This document shows positions 42,309-50,381 of a DNA stretch of 64,000 nt, in pieces. Location of the stretch: positions 2,008,164 through 2,072,163 of the forward strand of contig NZ_HG966617.1 in NCBI RefSeq assembly GCF_000689395.1, read 5' to 3'. This DNA comes from Candidatus Phaeomarinobacter ectocarpi (GTDB taxonomy: Bacteria > Pseudomonadota > Alphaproteobacteria > CGMCC-115125). How positions within the stretch are numbered: the stretch's first letter is position 1; each line of letters opens with the position of its first letter. Made by a program: the position numbers and the translations under genes. The notes beneath the pieces are model-generated. The model saw only the letters and a program-made list of their open reading frames with translations. It searched no databases and was not told the DNA's origin.

Positions 42309-43841
42309 TTGGACCGCACCAAGACAAAGAACGTCATCGTCCTTTTGTTCGACAGCCTGAACCGGCACATGCTGGGCAGCTATGGGGGTGAAGAGTTCGA
42401 GACCCCCAATTTTGACGCCTTCGCCAAACACGCCCTCAAGTTCAATCGCCACTTCACCGGCTCCCTGCCCTGCATGCCCGCCCGGCACGACATTCTCGTC
42501 GGCGCCATGGACTTTCTCTGGCGACCCTGGGGCTCCATCGAAATCTGGGAAGACGCCATCACCTACGCCATGCGGCGCAAGGGCGTCACCACAATGCTGG
42601 TTGCCGACCACCCGCACCTGTTCGAAACGGGGGGCGAGAACTACCACACTGACTTCAAGGCGTGGGATTATTTGCGCGGCCATGAAAGCGACCCGTGGAA
42701 GACCCGCCCCGATCCCAGCTGGCAGGGCACACCGCACTTCATTCCCCGCGAAATGCCCTACGACAATTCACGCGGCTACTTCGGCGGTGAGGAGGATTTT
42801 CCCGGCCCCCGCACCATGCGCGCCACCGCAGACTGGCTGCGCGACCACGCCCCCCACCACGACAATTTCTTTTTGTTCGTCGATGAGTTCGACCCCCATG
42901 AGCCGTTCGACACCCCGGACAAATGGTCGAAGATGTATGACGAGGACTGGCACAAGGACCCGCTGATCTGGCCGCCCTATGCGGTTGGTGCCGTGGAACA
43001 GGGCCTTATCTCCGAACGCGAAGGCAAGCAGATCCGCGCCCAGTACGGCGCCAAGCTCTCCATGATCGACCACTGGTTCGGCAAGGTCATGAAAACACTC
43101 GAGGAGACCGGGCGCCTCGACGACACCATGATCATCCTCACAACCGACCACGGCCACTATCTCGGCGAGAAGGACATCTGGGGCAAACCGGGCACGCCGG
43201 TTCAAAAGACTCTCGGCCACATCCCGCTCTACATCACCGGCCCCGGCATCACGCCCGGCGAGACCGATGCCCTGACCACCAGCGTCGACATTTTCGCGAC
43301 ACTGGCAGACCTCTATGACCTCGACGTGCGCCAGCGTACCCACGGCAAGTCACTTTTGCCTGTCCTGTCCGATACCTCAAAGGATGTCCGCGACTATGTG
43401 CTGACCGGGGTGTGGGGCCGTGAAGTTCAGGTCACCGATGGCCAGCATCTGTTTGCCCGCGCACCTTCCGGCAAAAACACGCCGCTGGCCATGTATTCCA
43501 ACCGCTGGTCCACCATGCCCATCCACGTCAATGGTCCCGACGGCAAGGAAATCCACACGCAGGATATCTTTCCGCTGCCCGACGACCGGGCGGAGCTGCG
43601 CAAAGTCCCCGGGTCAAATGTGCCCGTGATCCGCCAGCCCTTCGTGCCCGGCGACATGCTGCCCTACTGGGCCGGTCGCAAATTCTCCGGCGACCATCTC
43701 TACGACTTGTCAGCGCCCGTGGGCGAAGAACCGGACCGTGCCGACAGCAGCGATACCAGGACCTATCTCGACCTTCTCCGCCATGCCCTTGACGATGTAG
43801 AGGCCCCGCAGGAGCAGTATGAGCGACTGGGCATGTCGTAG
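42309..43841 (+). CDS. Sulfatase / phosphonate monoester hydrolase-like protein
   Basis: A 510-residue alkaline-phosphatase-superfamily hydrolase. Cys55 in HFTGSLPCMPARHDILVG makes a C-x-P-x-R motif, the site converted to formylglycine in sulfatases. Asp15 (VLLFDSLNRHML) and DH in MIILTTDHGHYLGEKDIWGK are metal ligands. EFDPHEPFDTPDKW is also typical. There is no signal peptide, so it is cytoplasmic. The start is TTG at 42309, 9 bases after GGGGGAG. It is divergent from the MFS-TauD operon with only 56 bases between the starts, suggesting shared regulation. A formylglycine-generating enzyme must come from elsewhere. Confidence 0.88.
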   Translation: MDRTKTKNVIVLLFDSLNRHMLGSYGGEEFETPNFDAFAKHALKFNRHFTGSLPCMPARHDILVGAMDFLWRPWGSIEIWEDAITYAMRRKGVTTMLVADHPHLFETGGENYHTDFKAWDYLRGHESDPWKTRPDPSWQGTPHFIPREMPYDNSRGYFGGEEDFPGPRTMRATADWLRDHAPHHDNFFLFVDEFDPHEPFDTPDKWSKMYDEDWHKDPLIWPPYAVGAVEQGLISEREGKQIRAQYGAKLSMIDHWFGKVMKTLEETGRLDDTMIILTTDHGHYLGEKDIWGKPGTPVQKTLGHIPLYITGPGITPGETDALTTSVDIFATLADLYDLDVRQRTHGKSLLPVLSDTSKDVRDYVLTGVWGREVQVTDGQHLFARAPSGKNTPLAMYSNRWSTMPIHVNGPDGKEIHTQDIFPLPDDRAELRKVPGSNVPVIRQPFVPGDMLPYWAGRKFSGDHLYDLSAPVGEEPDRADSSDTRTYLDLLRHALDDVEAPQEQYERLGMS

Positions 43842-43846
43842 GCATC

Positions 43847-43935
43847 TGGATTGTCCGGTCAAGCCGGACAACGGCGCGGTAGAGAGAAAGACAAATGAAA
43901 GCAACCGCCATCCCCCGGCTTGACCGGGGGATCCA
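43847..43935. repeat. Paired 30-bp inverted palindromic repeat (REP/BIME-like), copy 2
   Basis: Units at 43847-43876 and 43906-43935 match those at 6531-6560 and 6600-6629, with one change in the left unit (ACGGCG for ATGGCG) and none in the right one. The spacer is 29 bases instead of 39 and has a different sequence. It lies just downstream of the sulfatase gene and ends 29 bases before the convergent gene. Confidence 0.85.
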
Positions 43936-43964
43936 TGCGGCAGCACAACGCGTCCAGCGAGCGA

Positions 43965-44408
43965 CTAAAGCGCCGGCAACTCAATCTTGCGCATCTGACC
44001 AGAGTCATTCAGCGCCTTGAGGATGGCGTGTTCGATGCCACGTGCCCATTGGTCGTCCACATCTTCAACATGGGCGTGCAGTTCAATCAGCAACTCACGC
44101 AGCGCATCATTGGTGACGTTGAGCGCACTGATGGTCAGCACGTCGTCTGTCCCATGACCGGCGGACCCAATGCGGTTCTGCAGGTCGCCTGTGAGGTTGG
44201 GTATCGCATCACGGAAAATGGCGCGAAAGGCTTCGTTCTCTTTCACCCGCACATCCGCACCGCGCTCATATTCAATGCCCGCGCAATACATCAGCAGGCC
44301 GACCACAGACGCACTGCCGGTTGAGTAGGTGGCATTGAGGTTGGGCGCGATCTCCATGAGCATCGTGCCGAACCCGCCATTCAGAAGGTCATTTGCTTCA
44401 GGCCGCAT
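43965..44408 (-). CDS. Small protein of unknown function (DUF6285-like)
   Basis: A 147-residue soluble helical protein (LLNGGFGTMLMEIAPNLNAT, NVTNDALRELLIELHAHVED, EHAILKALNDSGQMRKIELP). From its size, position and composition I relate it to the small DUF6285 proteins that accompany APH-type kinases and acyl-CoA enzymes, but the assignment is tentative. Its ATG overlaps the stop of the kinase gene in a TGATG, so the two are translationally coupled and may form a complex. No catalytic residues stand out. Confidence 0.6.
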   Translation of the reverse strand: MRPEANDLLNGGFGTMLMEIAPNLNATYSTGSASVVGLLMYCAGIEYERGADVRVKENEAFRAIFRDAIPNLTGDLQNRIGSAGHGTDDVLTISALNVTNDALRELLIELHAHVEDVDDQWARGIEHAILKALNDSGQMRKIELPAL

Positions 44409-45481
44409 CAGTGTGCCTCCTCAAAACTTGCAAGCAGCTTGGCTGCCACAATCTCGTTGTGCTTGGCCGTGCAGAACAAACCAGAGAACGCCAGGATCGG
44501 GTCCTTGTTGTCGCCGGTCGCATATTCGTGGCTCGACGAAATCCAGATACCCAAGCCTTTGACGTTGGAGAACAACTCCCACCACGCCAGCGCTGCCGGG
44601 TCCGCCGTGAGACCGGAGGACTTTTCCCAAAGGGCGATACCGTCATCACGGTTGATAAGCGATGCAGGCACATTGGGATCAGTTGCCGCCCAGATTGGAT
44701 CAAGCGCCCAGGCCAGGTCCTCGAGCGGATCACCCAGATGGCACATCTCCCAGTCCAGTACGGCGGTAAAGTCGCCCTGCTCGTCACTCATGAAGTTGCC
44801 GATACGGTAATCCCCATGAATGACGGAAAGCTTTTGTGCAGGCGGCGGCGGCGACCGGCGCAACTTGCGGATGGCAGCGCGCGCTATCGGGTGCGGCTCA
44901 AGCTGGTCATCGTCAATGACGCCTTCCCAATAGTCGAGTTCCTTCTGCCAGCACGCGTCCAGCGCCGGGGCCTCCATTTTGTCAGCCAGACCATTCGCAT
45001 GCGGGTCCGCCCCGGAGATCGTCCCCAGATGCCGCCAGAACTGTTCTCCCAGCTTGGGCGCCAACTCACCATAGGGGTCCGGTGCAAAGGGAGACTGTGC
45101 TTCGCCCGTCGGAATTTCCGACATTACAAAGAAGGGCCGATCCAGCCACTTGGTATCCATTTCAAGAAACAGCGCTTCGGGAACCGGCACCGTCGTATTG
45201 AAGAACGCGCGATAGGCGTTGAACTCAACATCGCGGTCCGTGTCGATCAGGCTGCCCACAGGATCCCGCCGCAGGATCAGGCCGCGATGTTCGCCCGGCT
45301 TCGTCGGGTCGGTGCGCAGATGCACTTTCACCCGGAACGTCTCGCGCGATGCGCCACCATGAATGCGCTCCATGGCTTCCACATCCGCCGTCGTCACGTC
45401 CGGCATATGCGCTTCAAGATAATCACCAAAGCGGGCAGCAAGATCGACGAGCGCCGGCTCCAGAGGTTGCGTCTCGCTCAT
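44408..45481 (-). CDS. APH-type phosphotransferase (ACAD10-like kinase family)
   Basis: A 357-residue protein-kinase-fold enzyme. The catalytic loop is LSVIHGDYRIGNFMSDEQGD and the metal Asp is in FTAVLDWEMCHLGDPLEDLA. GASRETFRVKVHL is the nucleotide-loop region. This is the phosphotransferase subgroup next to acyl-CoA dehydrogenases and lipid genes (similar to the N-terminal part of ACAD10, which phosphorylates hydroxy-acids), not an antibiotic resistance enzyme. It overlaps the upstream lipocalin-like gene by four bases. The neighbourhood with an acyl-CoA synthetase further along suggests hydroxylated fatty or steroid-like substrates. Confidence 0.85.
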   Translation of the reverse strand: MSETQPLEPALVDLAARFGDYLEAHMPDVTTADVEAMERIHGGASRETFRVKVHLRTDPTKPGEHRGLILRRDPVGSLIDTDRDVEFNAYRAFFNTTVPVPEALFLEMDTKWLDRPFFVMSEIPTGEAQSPFAPDPYGELAPKLGEQFWRHLGTISGADPHANGLADKMEAPALDACWQKELDYWEGVIDDDQLEPHPIARAAIRKLRRSPPPPAQKLSVIHGDYRIGNFMSDEQGDFTAVLDWEMCHLGDPLEDLAWALDPIWAATDPNVPASLINRDDGIALWEKSSGLTADPAALAWWELFSNVKGLGIWISSSHEYATGDNKDPILAFSGLFCTAKHNEIVAAKLLASFEEAH

Positions 45482-46593
45482 TTGGCACCGTCCAGCATGT
45501 CTGCAAATCCGGATGGATCATGAGCACCAATAATCAGCTGCTCAAACACACCCTGCCCTTTGCGCACTTTTCCGTCCGGCGTCGTCATTGTCGCGGAGGA
45601 AAACGCCTGAATATGCAGATGCTCAAACGACAAGGCCGGCGCATCCGCCAGCACAATCTCGTCATACCCAAGGGCATTCTCGCCCTTGTAGTGGCCATGC
45701 CCCCAGTCGGAGCCCACATAGCCAAGCCCCTGCATGTAGAACGTGTAGTGCGGCTCGAGCGTAATCGTGGTGTCACCATCTTCGCCATTCAGTGTCAGCG
45801 TCGCCCCGGCAGCATGACGCGTGCCCGGCTTGAACGTGACGTCAGACGAACAGCGCCCATACTCCACAGGCTCGCCGCCAACGGGACACACCACACCATT
45901 GGTGTTCCATGCGTGCCCCTGTCGATCGGAATTGATGTGATAGAGCGAAATCCGATCGTCAAAATTGAGCGGGCACCACAGCCAGTAGAATTGCGGCTCC
46001 GGCGGCGGCGCAACCGGCTGGCTATCAGCCGCACCCACAGGACGAATACCCCAGGACCGGTCGCGCGTGCCGCGATAGCGCGGGCGGGTCACCTCAATGC
46101 GTTTGCCCTGAACCTCGATCCAGCCTTCCCACTCGCCGTTCTGGGTCAGGCGGGTGTAGTCCATCACCGTCCGCGGACCCACCCGTGAGATGAAACGTGG
46201 TTCCTCCAGCGCCTGTGTGCGACCGGTAAAGGTCAGATTGGCGCTGATGCCGTGCTCATTGTCTTCCACAATAACGCGCAGCACCTGCAACGGCTCAACG
46301 ATCTCAACGCGGATCGGACCCACCTGCGTGTCCATCCGCTCCATATGCATCACCTTCGAGGCGTGCACATTCTTCTGCACGCCATCCACGATGACGCTAA
46401 AGGCAGCATCCATAATGTTGTGACCGGGATAGACGCCAAACGCGCACGCAAAGTGCCCGTCGCCATTTACGTCGGCTGCATCCTGCGGATAGCCATTGAA
46501 AAAATAGCGGTCATAGAAATTGCGGTCGGTGGTTGCATAGGCAATCGGCACCGGCGCCTGATGGATCGCATAATCATCGGCCTTCGTAAGCAT
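45478..46593 (-). CDS. Lipocalin/CrtC-fold-like protein of unknown function
   Basis: A 371-residue, beta-rich, cytoplasmic protein. The motif YRGTRDRSWGIRPVG near residue 185 resembles the Arg-Asp-x-Ser-Trp-Gly signature of AttH/CrtC-type double-lipocalin proteins (hydratases, Diels-Alderases). FYWLWCPLNFDDRISLYHIN and EPHYTFYMQGLGYVGSDWGH follow. I cannot give a reaction; binding or isomerising a hydrophobic small molecule is likely for this fold. The ATG at 46593 is preceded by AGGGAG. It is the first gene of a coupled three-gene operon with the kinase and the small protein. Confidence 0.7.
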   Translation of the reverse strand: MLTKADDYAIHQAPVPIAYATTDRNFYDRYFFNGYPQDAADVNGDGHFACAFGVYPGHNIMDAAFSVIVDGVQKNVHASKVMHMERMDTQVGPIRVEIVEPLQVLRVIVEDNEHGISANLTFTGRTQALEEPRFISRVGPRTVMDYTRLTQNGEWEGWIEVQGKRIEVTRPRYRGTRDRSWGIRPVGAADSQPVAPPPEPQFYWLWCPLNFDDRISLYHINSDRQGHAWNTNGVVCPVGGEPVEYGRCSSDVTFKPGTRHAAGATLTLNGEDGDTTITLEPHYTFYMQGLGYVGSDWGHGHYKGENALGYDEIVLADAPALSFEHLHIQAFSSATMTTPDGKVRKGQGVFEQLIIGAHDPSGFADMLDGAK

Positions 46594-46693
46594 GGCCACT
46601 CCCTGAGGTATTGTGTTTTTAATTGGGTAGAATGAGAGCCGCCCGTGCCCGACGGGTCAAGCATATGCGCCCGCGAAAATAAGGAATTTGCAG

Positions 46694-47077
46694 ATGAAAC
46701 TCTGGCTTACCCTCGCCGCCCTGAACGGATTCATCGCAGTTGCCGCAGGGGCATTCGGGGCTCACGGGCTTCAGGGACGTGTCGGAGAGCGCGCATTGGC
46801 AGCGTTTGAAACCGGTGCGCAATACCACATGTATCATGCGCTGGCGCTGGTCGGCGTCGCTTGGCTTGCCAGCATCAGCCCGCAATCCGGAATCACAGCC
46901 ACCGGTCCTACAGTTGCCGGATGGGCGTTCCTGACAGGCATCGTCCTGTTCTCGGGATCGCTCTACTTTTATGGCCTGACGGAAAGCCGCGCTCTGGTGT
47001 TGATCACACCACTTGGCGGACTTGCCTTCCTCTGTGGCTGGGCAACGTTGCTCTATGCAGCACTCAAAAGCACATAG
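46694..47077 (+). CDS. DUF423-family membrane protein
   Basis: A 127-residue inner-membrane protein with four hydrophobic helices. LTLAALNGFIAVAAGAFGAH followed by GLQGRVGERALAAFETGAQY and HMYHALALVGVAWLA is the DUF423 signature, and FLTGIVLFSGSLYFYGLTES plus ITPLGGLAFLCGWATLLYAA complete it. Function is unknown in all bacteria. AAGGA lies 8 bases before the ATG. It is divergent from the lipocalin-like operon, with 100 bases between the starts. Confidence 0.9.
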   Translation: MKLWLTLAALNGFIAVAAGAFGAHGLQGRVGERALAAFETGAQYHMYHALALVGVAWLASISPQSGITATGPTVAGWAFLTGIVLFSGSLYFYGLTESRALVLITPLGGLAFLCGWATLLYAALKST

Positions 47078-47245
47078 GGTGTCCACCGAGCCTGTATCTG
47101 TCGCAAATAACAGACGAAACAGGTGATTTACATCCCCATGACTCTCGCCGCGCCATCCTGTATGGTCCCGCGCAAAATCAGGCACACCGCATCTAAGCGG
47201 AAAAAAAAGTGCTGAATTCCAGTGTTTTTCAGGGAGATACCCGGC

Positions 47246-49003
47246 ATGAGTGAAGCCGCAGCACCATCCACACCCGAGATTCCGTCAGAGCCGATCATGA
47301 GCGTCGCCGACGCCCACGCCCTCATGACGTCACCGGGCACGCCGTTCGAAGTGACCGAAGCCGAAGTGCGCGGCTTGAAGATGCGTGTGTGGAAGGAAGC
47401 CAAGAACAGCCTGCGCGAATTGTTTACCATGGCCAAGGAACACGGCGACCACGAATTCGTGGTGTTCGAGGATGACCGCCTGTCCTATCGCGAGTTCCAC
47501 AAGGCAGCCTCTGCCCTCGCCCACAAGCTCAAGGATGAGTATGGCGTCAAGAAGGGCGACCGCGTTGCAATCGCCATGCGCAACTATCCTGAATGGCCCA
47601 TCGCCTTTTTCGCAGGCGCATCCATCGGCGCCATCATGGTCCCGCTTAACTCTTGGTGGACCGGCGAAGAGCTGGAATACGGCCTTGAAGATTCCGGCAC
47701 ATCTTTGGTGTTCGCCGATGGAGAACGCGCCCACGTCATTTCCGCGTTTGCGAACCGTCTTGGCATCAAGTCGGTGATCGCAGCCCGCGCGACCAAGCTT
47801 CCCGATAGTGACGCAAAGGTTGAACACTTCGCTGATGTGCTGTGCAAGCACGAAGACTACGCGTCATTGCCTGATCAGGAGCCACCGGCTGTTGAGTTGG
47901 TGCCCGAGGACGACGCCACCATCATGTACACGTCAGGCACCACAGGCCGCCCGAAAGGCGCCCTGGGTACCCAGCGCAACATCTGCGGCAATGTCGTTGG
48001 ACTTGGCATCGCGCCGGTGCGGCAACTTCTGCGCTACGGCCAGCCTTTGCCGGACGTCGCCAACATGCCCAAGAAGTGCATGTTGATTTCCGTCCCGCTG
48101 TTCCACGCAACAGGGTTGCACGCCATCCTGTGCGGCACACTCAACGCCGGCAACAAGCTGGTCATGATGTTCAAATGGGACCCCACCCGTGCGCTGGAAC
48201 TTATCGAGCGTGAAAAGATCAACAGCTTCGGCGGCGTCCCTGCCATGGTGTGGCAGGTCGTTGAGCACCCTGAGTTCGACACCTATGACACATCAAGCGT
48301 TGAAGGCATCGGCTATGGCGGTGCGCCAGCTGCGCCTGAGCTTGTTGAGAAGATCAAGAAGCTGTTCCCGGCCTCATCAGCCGCAAATGGATACGGTCTG
48401 ACGGAAACATCCGCAGCCTCGAGCCAGAATGCAGGCCTTGAATACATCGCCAAGCCTGAAAGCTGCGGTCCGGCCATTCCCGTGTGCGACGTCAAGGTCG
48501 TTGATGAAAATGGCAACACGCTGCCGACCGGCGAAGTCGGCGAGCTTTGGATCTATGGTCCAAACGTCGTGAAGGAATACTGGAACAAGCCGGAAGCCAC
48601 TGCTGAAACATTCACCGATGGCTGGCTTCACTCCGGTGACCTTGCCCGCATTGATGAAGAAGGCTTCATCTACATCCTCGACCGCGCCAAGGACATGCTC
48701 ATCCGCGGCGGCGAGAATGTGTACTGCGTTGAAGTGGAAGACGCGCTTTACAGCCACGACGATGTCATGGACGCCGCTGTCATCGGCATCCCGCACAAGG
48801 TTCTTGGCGAAGAAGTGGGTGCCGTCATTCAGGTCACACCTGGGTCAAGCGTCACGGAAGGTGATCTGCAGACTTTCGTACGCAAGCACCTCGCGGCATT
48901 CAAAGTGCCGGTGAAGATTGAACTGCGTACCGATCCGCTTCCCCGAAATGCGAACGGCAAAATCCTCAAGCGTCAGCTGCGTGAGGAATGGGGACTGATC
49001 TAA
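47246..49003 (+). CDS. Acyl-CoA synthetase (class I adenylate-forming enzyme)
   Basis: A 585-residue ligase that activates a carboxylic acid with ATP and joins it to CoA. The P-loop is ATIMYTSGTTGRPKGALGTQ; the adenine motif is SSAANGYGLTETSAASSQNA; the hinge region GWLHSGDLARIDEEGFIYIL is followed by DRAKDMLIRGGENVYCVEVE, and the catalytic Lys is in PLPRNANGKILKRQL. The N-terminal ~50 residues form a short extension. Medium- or long-chain fatty acids are likely substrates, but aryl or steroid side-chain acids are possible. GGGAG precedes the ATG at 47246. The gene ends in a strong terminator. Confidence 0.9.
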   Translation: MSEAAAPSTPEIPSEPIMSVADAHALMTSPGTPFEVTEAEVRGLKMRVWKEAKNSLRELFTMAKEHGDHEFVVFEDDRLSYREFHKAASALAHKLKDEYGVKKGDRVAIAMRNYPEWPIAFFAGASIGAIMVPLNSWWTGEELEYGLEDSGTSLVFADGERAHVISAFANRLGIKSVIAARATKLPDSDAKVEHFADVLCKHEDYASLPDQEPPAVELVPEDDATIMYTSGTTGRPKGALGTQRNICGNVVGLGIAPVRQLLRYGQPLPDVANMPKKCMLISVPLFHATGLHAILCGTLNAGNKLVMMFKWDPTRALELIEREKINSFGGVPAMVWQVVEHPEFDTYDTSSVEGIGYGGAPAAPELVEKIKKLFPASSAANGYGLTETSAASSQNAGLEYIAKPESCGPAIPVCDVKVVDENGNTLPTGEVGELWIYGPNVVKEYWNKPEATAETFTDGWLHSGDLARIDEEGFIYILDRAKDMLIRGGENVYCVEVEDALYSHDDVMDAAVIGIPHKVLGEEVGAVIQVTPGSSVTEGDLQTFVRKHLAAFKVPVKIELRTDPLPRNANGKILKRQLREEWGLI

Positions 49004-49032
49004 CGTCCCGACAAACGACACACACACAACAA

Positions 49033-49068
49033 ACGGCGCAGCAAAAACTTGCTGCGCCGTTTTTGTTT
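49033..49068 (+). terminator. Rho-independent terminator of the acyl-CoA synthetase gene
   Basis: ACGGCGCAGCA (49033-49043) pairs perfectly with TGCTGCGCCGT (49050-49060), with a 6-base loop, followed by TTTTGTTT. It lies 30 bases after the stop. Confidence 0.93.
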
Positions 49069-49704
49069 GCAGTGCGCGCCGCGTGATTTGATGTGTGTGT
49101 CGGAGTCCATTGCGCGTTTTGCAAACGAATCAAAACGCATCAAAAATGCAAAAAACGCGTGCTCAACACCTTTTGCACGCAACTAAAAAAAACAATCCCG
49201 CAGCAAGTGATGCATCTGCGCAACACGCCTGTGCATAGCTTTGCAAAGCCGCAACGGAACAAACAACTTAGCAGTGCTGCCTACAGCTCATGCGGCACTG
49301 CGGAGTCGCCCGCCTGCCACAGGCATGCCCAAAAAAGCAAGCGTTTGACTGCGTTTCAGCGTTTTTAGTCAGTGTACGGACAAACATCAAACAAACACGG
49401 CGAAGCGAATACGAAACAACAAGCAAGTCAGTGCTCACTGCATGTAAGACTGCACGCAATCTCATGCAGAAGAGTCCGGTGCGCCAATGAACACGCGCAA
49501 ACACTTGCAGCAGCGCCCAATCGAATAACACTCTGTTAACCACAAGAACGTAACCGTCCTTGTGCGTAATTAGCTCAAGCCGGCGTGCGTCTTCGTTTGA
49601 AGGGTGTCGGCCATTGGCCGGACTTACCGGTGACGACACCACTAAAGACACACGATCAGTGATGTTGACCTGGTGTGACATGAGAAAGATTGGGAGAGGA
49701 CCAC
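49069..49704. other. 636-bp gene-free stretch upstream of the histone-like gene
   Basis: No convincing coding frame is seen on either strand. The stretch is richer in A and T than its surroundings and has many A-runs and TGCAAA/GCAAAA words. Small inverted repeats occur: GCGTTTT/AAAACGC (49114-49120 and 49132-49138) and CACAAG/CTTGTG (49541-49546 and 49559-49564). It probably contains the promoter of the histone H1-like gene and could encode a small RNA, but no known RNA family was recognised. Confidence 0.6.
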
Positions 49705-50169
49705 ATGGCTGCAAGAAAGAAAGCCGCTACGAAGAAGAAATCCGCCGCTAAGAAGAAAGCGGCACCAAAGCGGAAAGTTGCCGCGAAAAAGAAAACTGTG
49801 AAGAAGGCGGCTCCTAAGCGGAAAGCCGCAGCGAAGAAGAAAACTGCTGCTAAGAAGCGCCCTGCCGCGAAGAAGAAAGCAGCAACGAAGAAAAAGGCCG
49901 CTGCCAAGAAGCGTCCTGCTGCCAAGAAGAAAGCAGCTACGAAGAAGAAGGCTACTGCCAAGAAGCGCCCCGCCGCTAAGAAGAAGGCAGCAGCCAAGAA
50001 GAAGTCAGCCGCTAAGAAGCGGCCTGCTGCGAAGAAGAAAGCAGCTACGAAGAAGAAGGCCGCTGCTAAGAAGCGTCCTGCTGCCAAGAAGAAAGCTGCC
50101 GCTAAGAAGCGCCCTGCAGCTAAGCGGAAAGCAGCACCTAAGCGTAAGGCTGCGAAACGTCGCGGCTGA
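49705..50169 (+). CDS. Histone H1-like Lys/Ala-rich DNA-binding protein (HC2 type)
   Basis: A 154-residue, extremely basic protein made almost only of Ala, Lys, Arg, Pro and Thr. From residue ~50 it is an array of an 18-residue unit starting KKRPAAKKKAATKKKAAA (four near-complete copies, then shorter ones). It resembles the C-terminal tail of eukaryotic H1 and chlamydial HC2, which condense DNA. It is likely to be disordered and to bind the nucleoid. GGAGAGG lies just before the ATG at 49705. The DNA is correspondingly repetitive (GCTAAGAAG-type codon runs), a substrate for slippage and length variation. Two hairpins follow the stop. Confidence 0.87.
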   Translation: MAARKKAATKKKSAAKKKAAPKRKVAAKKKTVKKAAPKRKAAAKKKTAAKKRPAAKKKAATKKKAAAKKRPAAKKKAATKKKATAKKRPAAKKKAAAKKKSAAKKRPAAKKKAATKKKAAAKKRPAAKKKAAAKKRPAAKRKAAPKRKAAKRRG

Positions 50170-50177
50170 AAGGACCT

Positions 50178-50199
50178 CTTGGCACCCATAAGTGCCAAG
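50178..50199 (+). terminator. Hairpin after the histone-like gene
   Basis: CTTGGCAC (50178-50185) and GTGCCAAG (50192-50199) form a perfect 8-bp stem with a 6-base loop, 8 bases after the stop. It has no T-run, so it may protect the mRNA end or act with the following terminator. Confidence 0.55.
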
Positions 50200-50227
50200 T
50201 CCAGATAGGCTGACGAAGCACTGGACA

Positions 50228-50265
50228 AACCGGTGGCGCCCTTTGGGGAGCCGCCGGTTTTTCCT
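50228..50265 (+). terminator. Rho-independent terminator
   Basis: AACCGGTGGC (50228-50237) pairs with GCCGCCGGTT (50250-50259), with one G-T pair, followed by a T-run (TTTTCCTT region). It would end the histone-like transcript. Confidence 0.8.
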
Positions 50266-50381
50266 TATGTGGCGCCTCGTTTTGCCGGATTACAGTCCAA
50301 AACCGTCGGTGTCCGCTCTTTGACGTGACGAGCGACACGGCTAGAGTCCCAGCGACCTCTTTATCGCTTGGATACGCCACC

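Noticed and set aside
49290..49490. A 66-codon open frame in the gene-free stretch
   Set aside because: No ribosome site, no family features, and codon use unlike neighbouring genes.
49540..49566. Possible tRNA or other small structured RNA near the CACAAG/CTTGTG hairpin
   Set aside because: No cloverleaf, no T-loop or anticodon arm could be drawn; only a 6-bp stem is present.
49705..50169. Repeat array read as a CRISPR or satellite
   Set aside because: The repeats are in-frame codons of a Lys/Ala-rich protein with a ribosome site and terminator; there are no unique spacers.
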